Origin: SIG603 sp964370405
GTDB lineage: Bacteria > Bacillota > Clostridia > Oscillospirales > Acutalibacteraceae
Reading direction: 5' to 3'
DNA: 10,159 bases
NCBI GenBank assembly: GCA_964370405.1
Contig: CAYJJB010000066.1
Coordinates: 1 to 10,159 of the forward strand
Below the pieces are notes generated by a model that saw only the letters and a list, made by a program, of their open reading frames with translations, made no database searches and was not told the DNA's origin. The position numbers and the translations under genes are program-made. Every line of letters begins with the position of its first letter. Position 1 is the stretch's first letter. Positions 1-5,225 of this stretch are shown piece by piece.

Positions 1-37
1 TGCAAGGTTTTTAAAAAAATTTAAAATTATTTTTAAG

Positions 38-1294
38 TTATTTAATTAAAGGTAAATTTTCAAGTACACGTCTTACCATATCAAGTGCGTGAGAACCTGA
101 TACAAAGCGGTGCCACTCTCTGTTTTTCATTCGACCAAATGCAGTCCTTTTTGAAACAAAGACTTCTTCTTTATATGCAACACCAATATACACAAGACCT
201 ACAGGTTTTTCTTCACTTCCGCCATCAGGTCCTGCAATGCCCGTAATTGAAACGGCAATGTCGGCACCTGATAATTTTTTCATACCCTTTGCCATTTCAT
301 ATGCCACTTCTTCGCTTACAGCGCCGTGCTTTTCTAAAGTTTCGGGTTTTACTCCCAAAAGTTTAGTCTTTACATCGTTTGAATATGTAACACAGCCCAT
401 GTTAAACACCTCAGAGCTGCCGCTTATGTCGGTAATTCTTTTTGCAAGGTATCCGCCAGTGCAAGACTCGGCAAAAGAGATAGTCATAGAGCGCTCTTTA
501 AGCCTTGTAACAACAAGCTCTTCAAGACTTCCTATGTCTATGCTGTAAACAAAGTCGCCAACTCTCTCCATTATATCTTTAATTATTGGTGCACACATTT
601 TGTCGGCTTCCACTTCATTTTCTGCCTTTGCAGTAACTCTTACAAAACATTCACCCTCTTTTGCATATGGAGCAACTGTTGGGTTTTCACTATCTATAAG
701 GTCATGTATCATTTCAGCAACAGGAGCTTCTCCTCTGCCATAAATATGTATGTTATGAGAACGTATTACCTGTGTGTTTCCGCTTAGCGACACAAGGTAT
801 GGTATGCCGTAATTATTAAGCATTGGTGTAAGCTCTGATGGCGGTCCTGGGAACATCATTACGGTTTTGCCCTCATCAGTTGTAAAAACGCAACCCGGTG
901 CTGTGCCGTTATCGTTTTCTAAAACAGTGCATCCCACCGGAAGAATAACTTGTTTTTTCTGATTTTCTGTCATATCAATTCCAGGAAACTGCTCTAAAAG
1001 TCTTTTATAGCAGTCCTCTCTAAATTCAAGCTCACGCCCAGCTGTTTTTACAACAGTTTCTTTAGTTAGGTCATCAACTGTAGGGCCAAGACCTCCTGTG
1101 GTGATTAGTATATCACTTCTTGAAAGTGCAAGTTTAACAGCATCTTCAAGCCTTTTTGGGTTATCACCTATCGTTACAGCATGTAAAAGATTTATGCCAA
1201 TACCTGCAAGTTCTTTTGCTATTATTGTTGTATCTATGTTTACTACTTTTCCTAAAAGCAGTTCTGTACCAACTGAAATAATTTCTGCATTCAT
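38..1294 (-). CDS. cinA: CinA: competence/damage-inducible protein with NMN deamidase domain
   Basis: 418 aa, full length for two-domain CinA. The N-terminal MoCF-biosynthesis-like domain (about 1-170) shows TTGGLGPTVDDLT at 65-77, NGTAPG at 129-134 and FPGPPSEL at 148-155. In this family it hydrolyses ADP-ribose-type pyrophosphates. The C-terminal PncC domain (about 255-415) shows AESCTGG at 275-281 and TGIAGPDGG at 351-359. It deamidates nicotinamide mononucleotide to nicotinate mononucleotide in the cytosol, returning NMN to NAD+ synthesis. ATG start, with AGGAG (complement of 1302-1306) 7 nt upstream. It is the last gene of the minus-strand series, 148 nt after thiI, and that spacer is almost entirely an inverted-repeat element. 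I saw no convincing promoter of its own, so it may depend on read-through or on the repeat. The 37 nt downstream are A/T-rich without a clear terminator. Motifs and length leave little doubt about identity. The named activities are family knowledge. Confidence 0.96.
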   Translation of the reverse strand: MNAEIISVGTELLLGKVVNIDTTIIAKELAGIGINLLHAVTIGDNPKRLEDAVKLALSRSDILITTGGLGPTVDDLTKETVVKTAGRELEFREDCYKRLLEQFPGIDMTENQKKQVILPVGCTVLENDNGTAPGCVFTTDEGKTVMMFPGPPSELTPMLNNYGIPYLVSLSGNTQVIRSHNIHIYGRGEAPVAEMIHDLIDSENPTVAPYAKEGECFVRVTAKAENEVEADKMCAPIIKDIMERVGDFVYSIDIGSLEELVVTRLKERSMTISFAESCTGGYLAKRITDISGSSEVFNMGCVTYSNDVKTKLLGVKPETLEKHGAVSEEVAYEMAKGMKKLSGADIAVSITGIAGPDGGSEEKPVGLVYIGVAYKEEVFVSKRTAFGRMKNREWHRFVSGSHALDMVRRVLENLPLIK

Positions 1295-1301
1295 AACTTA
1301 A

Positions 1302-1306
1302 CTCCT
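1302..1306 (-). promoter_or_regulatory. Ribosome binding site of cinA
   Basis: AGGAG on the minus strand, 7 nt before the ATG at 1294. It lies just outside the inverted-repeat element, so the element leaves cinA translation initiation intact. Confidence 0.75.
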
Positions 1307-1364
1307 ATATAATAAAAAATTTTATTAGTTGAAAGTTGATAATGGATAGTTGATAGCGAAGGTT

Positions 1365-1379
1365 CATGCCTTTGGCATG
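1365..1379. repeat. Small hairpin inside the inverted-repeat element
   Basis: CATGCC, loop TTT, GGCATG: a perfect 6-bp stem. No T tract follows on either strand, so it is not a standard terminator. Confidence 0.6.
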
Positions 1380-1391
1380 TTTTAAATATAA

Positions 1392-1410
1392 GAAAACACT
1401 TTGTGTTTTC
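1392..1410. repeat. Second hairpin inside the inverted-repeat element
   Basis: GAAAACAC, loop TTT, GTGTTTTC: a perfect 8-bp stem with a 3-nt loop, adjacent to the right terminal arm. It shares the TTT loop with the first hairpin. On transcripts leaving thiI it could pause or protect the RNA, but it lacks the GC-rich stem plus U-tract of an intrinsic terminator. Confidence 0.6.
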
Positions 1411-1442
1411 CGCCACAACTCTCAACTCTCAACTATCCACTC

Positions 1443-2471
1443 TCAACTAATTATCATCGTTTCTGTATTTTCCAAACAATATTTAATCTCTTCTTCTATA
1501 TCTAACGCTGTTTCAGCCTTATCAAGCACATGAACAGCTGGCCTTGTTTTTGGTCTTCTTGGGGTAAATACTGTACAGCAGTCCTCAAAAGGTTCTATTG
1601 ATATGTCAAACGTGCCTATTTTATGCGCAAGTTCCACAATTTCAGATTTATCTGTGCCTATAAGCGGTCTAAATATTGGCATGTCAGCCACTGCATCTGT
1701 ACAGGCAATTGCTTGTATTGTTTGGCTTGCAACTTGTCCTAGGCTTTCACCAGTTATAAGTGCATGACACTCTTCCTCTCTTGCAATTATCTGCCCTACT
1801 CTCACCATAAATCGGCGCATAATGATAGTTGATAATTCCTCAGGGCAATTATCTCTAATATGTTCTTGAAGCCTTGTAAAATTAACGGTTATCATTTTAA
1901 TTCTGCCAGAGTATTCCGACACTTTTTCTAAAAGCCTTACNNNNNNNNNNNNNNNNNNNNNNNNNNNNNNNNNNNNNNNNNNNNNNNNNNNNNNNNNNNN
2001 NNNNNNNNNNNNNNNNNNNNNNNNNNNNNNNNNNNNNNNNACATCGACCGTGAGATGTGGAAATTTTTCTAAGATATATCCGCCAAGCTCTGCCGAAATC
2101 TCAGGAGATTTAAGCGGAAATTTTTTATCAGAACGCTTGCTTTCAACCTTAAATGTGTTTACTGATAAAAGGTGATTTTCAAGATATTTTACGGTTGTTT
2201 CCTTTATATCATCCATCTCTTTTTCACAAACTGCCGACTTGGTGTAGGCAACTATTCCAAAGATTTTACCTACTTTTTCGGCTGTAGCGTCTAGGTCTAC
2301 ATCGTCTTTTAATGGCTTAATATAGATGGTTGACTGCATACAGCTTATGTCAAATTCGCCATTTTTTGCTATTCTTCTTTTGATGTTTTTAATAAGCATA
2401 GACTCAAATATTTTACGGTTTAAACCCTTTAAAACAATTTCACCTAGCTTTATTAGTATTACTTCTTTCAT
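1443..2471 (-). CDS. thiI: ThiI: tRNA uracil-8 4-thiouridine synthase (interrupted by assembly gap)
   Basis: ThiI adenylates U8 of tRNA and installs sulfur to give 4-thiouridine. The N-terminal ferredoxin-like/THUMP region (1-143 before the gap) includes the RSDKKFPLKSPEIS stretch (113-126). After the gap come the AANH-domain motifs ITGESLGQVASQT (239-251), RPLIGTDKSE (268-277) and EDCCTVFTPRRPKTRP (296-311), numbered with the gap included. The protein ends soon after, so it lacks the C-terminal rhodanese domain of E. coli ThiI, as in Bacillus. Sulfur should then come directly from a dedicated desulfurase, and a NifZ-type gene lies two genes upstream. ATG start with GGAG 6 nt before it. The 100 N hide the ATP-binding PP-loop (SGG-D-S), so that motif cannot be checked. 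The apparent 342 aa is about 50 short of the usual 390 or so. The last codons and TGA lie in an inverted-repeat element. I consider it an intact gene with an under-sized gap. Confidence 0.93.
   Translation of the reverse strand: MKEVILIKLGEIVLKGLNRKIFESMLIKNIKRRIAKNGEFDISCMQSTIYIKPLKDDVDLDATAEKVGKIFGIVAYTKSAVCEKEMDDIKETTVKYLENHLLSVNTFKVESKRSDKKFPLKSPEISAELGGYILEKFPHLTVDXXXXXXXXXXXXXXXXXXXXXXXXXXXXXXXXXXVRLLEKVSEYSGRIKMITVNFTRLQEHIRDNCPEELSTIIMRRFMVRVGQIIAREEECHALITGESLGQVASQTIQAIACTDAVADMPIFRPLIGTDKSEIVELAHKIGTFDISIEPFEDCCTVFTPRRPKTRPAVHVLDKAETALDIEEEIKYCLENTETMIIS
1941..2040. other. Assembly gap (100 N) within thiI
   Basis: Exactly 100 N, the conventional placeholder for a gap of unknown size. 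The flanks happen to stay in one reading frame across it, but the family layout calls for about 75-85 residues here (end of THUMP plus PP-loop), whereas 100 nt holds only 33. The true gap is probably near 240 nt. Confidence 0.95.
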
Positions 2472-2552
2472 GTTTTACTCCGTTTTCTTTTTTTGTTATA
2501 TCGCAAATTAGATTTGTTATTATATATTCGTAAATGTAAGTGCGGATTGTGT

Positions 2553-2996
2553 TTATAATCTTCGAGCCTTAAAAAATGAGTAAACGCCATATGCTAATAT
2601 AGCAATCGCCAGTATTGCCCAAAATATTAAAGCAATAGTATCAATCCAAATACCTATTGATACTCCGAAAATACACCATAATACCCCAAGACTGATAAGT
2701 AAAAATACCTCGCTTTTTCGTGCTGATTTATTGCTCTTAGCAACACAACCTATTATAAAGCACCCAACTAATATGCCCATTATTATGCCATAAATAGCAA
2801 AACCGAAGTATTGTTGCATGAGATACTTTTCCCAACCAGACTGGCTAAATAGATCATTTCGAGTTTCAAGATTACTTATGTTAATAAAATCTTGTATCCT
2901 AAAATATAGACTTATAAGCACTAAAAAAGTTCCAAATAATACCAACCATTTTTGATATGGTTTTTTCCAGTAACTAAAAGTTTCATTCTTGTTCAT
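2553..2996 (-). CDS. Hypothetical four-helix membrane protein
   Basis: 147 aa, not recognised. Hydrophobic segments at about 17-33, 63-86, 96-116 and 120-141 predict four transmembrane helices. Basic residues sit before the first helix (K11, K12, K16), in the short 87-95 loop and at the C-terminus (KARR), which fits both ends being cytoplasmic. The only sizeable external loop is 34-62, polar and acidic. There is no signal peptide, catalytic motif or cysteine pair pointing to a function. ATG start with a strong GGGAGG 6 nt upstream, so it is very probably translated. It lies between nifZ and thiI in the same direction, with 136 nt before it (holding a hairpin element) and 81 nt after it. Nothing ties it to sulfur transfer, so it may be an insertion into an ancestral nifZ-thiI pair. 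I saw no clear promoter. Confidence 0.8.
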   Translation of the reverse strand: MNKNETFSYWKKPYQKWLVLFGTFLVLISLYFRIQDFINISNLETRNDLFSQSGWEKYLMQQYFGFAIYGIIMGILVGCFIIGCVAKSNKSARKSEVFLLISLGVLWCIFGVSIGIWIDTIALIFWAILAIAILAYGVYSFFKARRL

Positions 2997-3074
2997 AGCT
3001 TGCCTCCCAACATATAGATAACCTTACTATAGGCATGAATTTAAAATTAAGCCGTAGTCCCTCATTAAATCTAA

Positions 3075-3119
3075 AACTTTACAAAATAGTAGGGGACGGG
3101 TTGCCCGTACCGTAAAGTT
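3075..3119. repeat. Nested hairpin element between nifZ and the membrane-protein gene
   Basis: An outer 8-bp perfect stem (AACTTTAC 3075-3082 with GTAAAGTT 3112-3119) encloses a GC-rich inner hairpin (ACGGG 3096-3100, loop TTG, CCCGT 3104-3108), with GG 3094-3095 able to pair CC 3110-3111 across one bulged A. The GC-rich core stands out from its A/T-rich surroundings. It starts 13 nt beyond the nifZ stop, where a terminator or processing site would sit, but the minus strand has only a short T run (TTTT) after the outer stem. It could be a weak terminator, a transcript-stabilising hairpin or a dispersed REP-like repeat. Only one copy is visible here. Confidence 0.6.
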
Positions 3120-3132
3120 CACACAAAAATTT

Positions 3133-4245
3133 TCACTTAAAATGCGCCAAAGTATTTATGGCGTTTTTTAGTTCCTTTATAAAAATATCTATTTCTTCAA
3201 AAGTGTTTTCATTACAAAAACTCACCCTGATAGAGCTTTGTATTTTATCAAGCGGTAAATTCATGGCACTAAGCACAGTGCTTGGCTTGTTTTTTGAGCA
3301 GGACGAGCCTGTTGACACAAAAATTTTCTTGCTTGATAAAAAATTCAGCACGGTTTCCCCTCTTATTTTTGCAGGGGAAAAATTTAATATATGCGGGGCA
3401 CTCCCTTGTGGACTATTAATGTGAGAGCCCTCTATCTCCAAAAGTTTTTCTCTTAAATAATTATTAAGCGCCTGCAAATTATTTTTTTTATATTCTTTTG
3501 CAGCAACTGCCATTGCACAGATAGAGCTTAACGCCTCTGTGCCCGAGCGCATTTTATTTTCTTGCCCTCCACCTAAAATTAGCGGAGCAATTTTTTTGCC
3601 GTTTTTTATGTATAGTGCACCAACGCCTTTAGGTCCGTGGAATTTATGTGCGCTGATACTTACTAAATCCACATTTTTCATATCAATCGGCACTTTTAAA
3701 AAACCTTGCACATGGTCTACATGTATAAGTGCCGGTGCACCCGCCTTTTTAATTGCAGGTGCTATCGCATTTATTGGATTTACAGCACCTGTTTCATTAT
3801 TGACTGACATAAGGCTTACCAAAATAGTTTTACTTGTCACGGCATCAAAAATTTGTTTAGCGCTTATATTTCCGTCGTCACCGGGTGTTAAAAGCTCTAC
3901 TTCAAAGCCCTCTTCACTTAGTTTTTCCAAGGCTCTTAGCACAGATGGATGTTCTGTTTTTGCGCTTACTATTTTATTTCCTCTTTTTTTAAGCGCTCTT
4001 GCCGCACCTAAAATAGCGGTGTTGTTGCCCTCTGTTGCACCTGATGTAAAATATATTTCCTTGTCACTTACACCAAAAGTTTGCGCCATTATTTTTCGTG
4101 CTTCATCAAGCTCTTTTTGTGCGCTAAAGCCAAAACTGTGAAGAGATGACGGGTTTCCATAGCACTGTGTCATTATTTCATACGCCTTTTTTGCGGCATT
4201 TTCTGACACCTTAGTGCTTGCGCTATTATCAAAATATATGTTCAA
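3133..4245 (-). CDS. nifZ: NifZ/IscS-type cysteine desulfurase (probable sulfur donor for ThiI)
   Basis: 370 aa fold-type I PLP enzyme of the NifS/IscS class, which removes sulfur from cysteine as an enzyme persulfide. Visible landmarks are TSGATEGNN (67-75), E98-H99, Asp177 and Gln180 in HVDHVQ, the PLP lysine K201 in SAHK, GGGQENKMRSGTE (225-237) and the persulfide cysteine C316 in GSSCSKNKPS. Translation starts at TTG: no in-frame ATG exists before codon 25, a stop lies just upstream, and AGGA (complement of 4254-4257) sits 8 nt before the TTG. It starts 15 nt after the dehydrogenase stop, so the two are cotranscribed. In B. subtilis NifZ feeds ThiI for tRNA 4-thiouridine. The nearby rhodanese-less ThiI makes that role more likely than general Fe-S assembly, and no iscU, sufU or tRNA thiolase is seen. 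An unusual point is His178, where most relatives have Ala. Desulfurase identity is certain; the NifZ subtype is inferred from context. Confidence 0.93.
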   Translation of the reverse strand: MNIYFDNSASTKVSENAAKKAYEIMTQCYGNPSSLHSFGFSAQKELDEARKIMAQTFGVSDKEIYFTSGATEGNNTAILGAARALKKRGNKIVSAKTEHPSVLRALEKLSEEGFEVELLTPGDDGNISAKQIFDAVTSKTILVSLMSVNNETGAVNPINAIAPAIKKAGAPALIHVDHVQGFLKVPIDMKNVDLVSISAHKFHGPKGVGALYIKNGKKIAPLILGGGQENKMRSGTEALSSICAMAVAAKEYKKNNLQALNNYLREKLLEIEGSHINSPQGSAPHILNFSPAKIRGETVLNFLSSKKIFVSTGSSCSKNKPSTVLSAMNLPLDKIQSSIRVSFCNENTFEEIDIFIKELKNAINTLAHFK

Positions 4246-4260
4246 AATTATCTTCCTTTA
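4246..4260 (-). promoter_or_regulatory. RBS and TTG start context of nifZ
   Basis: The whole 15-nt spacer between the dehydrogenase stop and nifZ carries AAAGGAAG followed by an A/T stretch leading to TTG at 4245-4243. The in-frame TAA at 4258-4260 excludes any longer start. Confidence 0.75.
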
Positions 4261-5214
4261 TTAAAGACTTCTGTATCCTGTGGTAAAATCTATCAAATTA
4301 TTTAGCTTTTCGCCTTTTAAATATTTCTCTAAATTATCGGCAAATATCTTCAAAATTCGCTCTCTTGTTTCGTCTAAATGATAAAAACCTGAGATGTGAG
4401 GAGTTATAAACGCTGTAGGTATATCCCAAAGTCTGTGGCCTTTTGGCAGTGGCTCTGGCTCTGTTACGTCTAAAACAGCACCTGCAAGATGACCACTCTC
4501 AAGTGCGTCACTTATTGCTTCCATGTCTATGATATAGCCTCTTCCAACATTTATAATATATGAGCCTTTTTTCATAAGTGATATTCTTTTTTCGTCTATC
4601 ATATTTCTAGTTTGCGGTGTTCCGGGCATTGCAATTGCCAGCACATCAGTACGTGGTAAAATCTCGTCAAGTTTATCTGATGTTATAATTTCATCGGCAT
4701 AAGGAGATGGAGTGGTGTCCGTTCTTCTCACTCCTATTACATATGCACCAAGTGCTTTACAGCGCATTGCATACTCTGTACCTATGTCGCCCATGCCTAA
4801 AACCACTACAGTGGATTTGTACATGCCATCCACATTTCCAAGGCTTTCCCATGAGTGAGTTTTTTGCGCATCTCTGTACAAAAACATTTTCTTAATCATA
4901 GCCATATGCCCTGCAAGCATAAATTCACCTATGGCAAGTCCGTAAGCGCCTGTAGAGTTTGTAAGTTTTACATCACTTTTTAAAACACCGTCTTTAATAT
5001 AAGGCTCAACACCTGCACTGCCTGTTTGAAGCCACTTTAAATTTTTGGCAGTCTTTAGCATATTTGGACTTGGATTTCCTAGAATAATCTCGGCGTTATC
5101 TACCATTTCCTGTGTAAATTCATCACAAAAAGTCACAGTTTTATCACCGGCGGCAGCTTTAATCATCTCACGGTTTTTCTCATTTGTCGGTATTCTTATT
5201 ACTATATTTGACAT
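4261..5214 (-). CDS. D-isomer-specific 2-hydroxyacid dehydrogenase
   Basis: 317 aa, normal length for the family, a cytosolic NAD(P)-dependent oxidoreductase interconverting 2-oxoacids and D-2-hydroxyacids. The nucleotide-binding domain has GMGDIG at 140-145. The catalytic set is complete: Arg225 in NVGRG, Glu254 in the TEPEPLP stretch, and His273 in TPHISG. The second Rossmann strand ends VRR (162-164) rather than in an acidic residue, which usually favours NADP(H). The substrate cannot be read from sequence. The regulatory ACT domain of long serA-type phosphoglycerate dehydrogenases is absent, so I give no symbol. ATG start, with AGGAG (complement of 5221-5225) 7 nt upstream, placed immediately after the nadE stop. 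It lies between nadE and nifZ with gaps of 11 and 15 nt, so it is almost certainly in the nadE transcript. The link to NAD synthesis could be cofactor-related or coincidental. Confidence 0.92.
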   Translation of the reverse strand: MSNIVIRIPTNEKNREMIKAAAGDKTVTFCDEFTQEMVDNAEIILGNPSPNMLKTAKNLKWLQTGSAGVEPYIKDGVLKSDVKLTNSTGAYGLAIGEFMLAGHMAMIKKMFLYRDAQKTHSWESLGNVDGMYKSTVVVLGMGDIGTEYAMRCKALGAYVIGVRRTDTTPSPYADEIITSDKLDEILPRTDVLAIAMPGTPQTRNMIDEKRISLMKKGSYIINVGRGYIIDMEAISDALESGHLAGAVLDVTEPEPLPKGHRLWDIPTAFITPHISGFYHLDETRERILKIFADNLEKYLKGEKLNNLIDFTTGYRSL

Positions 5215-5225
5215 ATCTTTTCTCC

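Larger units (their letters stand above)
1325..1450. repeat. MITE-like inverted-repeat element between thiI and cinA
   Basis: Non-coding element of about 126 bp whose ends are imperfect inverted repeats of roughly 30 bp. Both ends read TTAGTTGA inwards. The 9-bp version ATTAGTTGA at 1324-1332 is mirrored exactly at 1443-1451, and an 11-bp perfect match (TGGATAGTTGA, 1343-1353) is mirrored at 1429-1439. AGTTGA occurs three times in the left arm (1327, 1334, 1348) and its complement at least three times in the right arm (1422, 1429, 1443). The middle holds two hairpins (1365-1379 and 1392-1410). There is no transposase or ORF. The right end runs into thiI and supplies its stop codon. It resembles a miniature mobile or REP-like repeat, but with a single copy visible, mobility is inference. 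Alternatively it is a fixed RNA structure acting between the two genes. Confidence 0.7.

Noticed and set aside
237..548. A 103-codon open frame on the plus strand within cinA
   Set aside because: It lies entirely inside the conserved PncC domain of cinA, with no independent support.
1327..1448. CRISPR or satellite array from repeated AGTTGA units
   Set aside because: The units are 6 bp, irregularly spaced and arranged as two opposing arms, with no spacers of constant length. This is an inverted-repeat element.
1443..2471. thiI as a truncated pseudogene, because the product seems about 50 residues short
   Set aside because: The deficit is explained by the 100-N placeholder. All visible motifs on both sides are intact and in frame.
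2472..2552. A TATAAT (complement of 2519-2524) as a thiI promoter
   Set aside because: No acceptable -35 box at 16-18 nt; the position reads ATCCGC. In such A/T-rich DNA a lone -10 match is expected by chance.
2472..2552. Riboswitch (for example TPP) upstream of thiI
   Set aside because: The 81-nt spacer is A/T-rich, without conserved stems or a terminator. ThiI here belongs with tRNA thiolation, not an obvious thiamine operon.
3539..4141. A 200-codon open frame on the plus strand
   Set aside because: It lies wholly inside the cysteine desulfurase gene on the other strand, has no RBS and has a low-information, Ser/Leu/Pro-rich translation. It is a by-product of codon use in nifZ.
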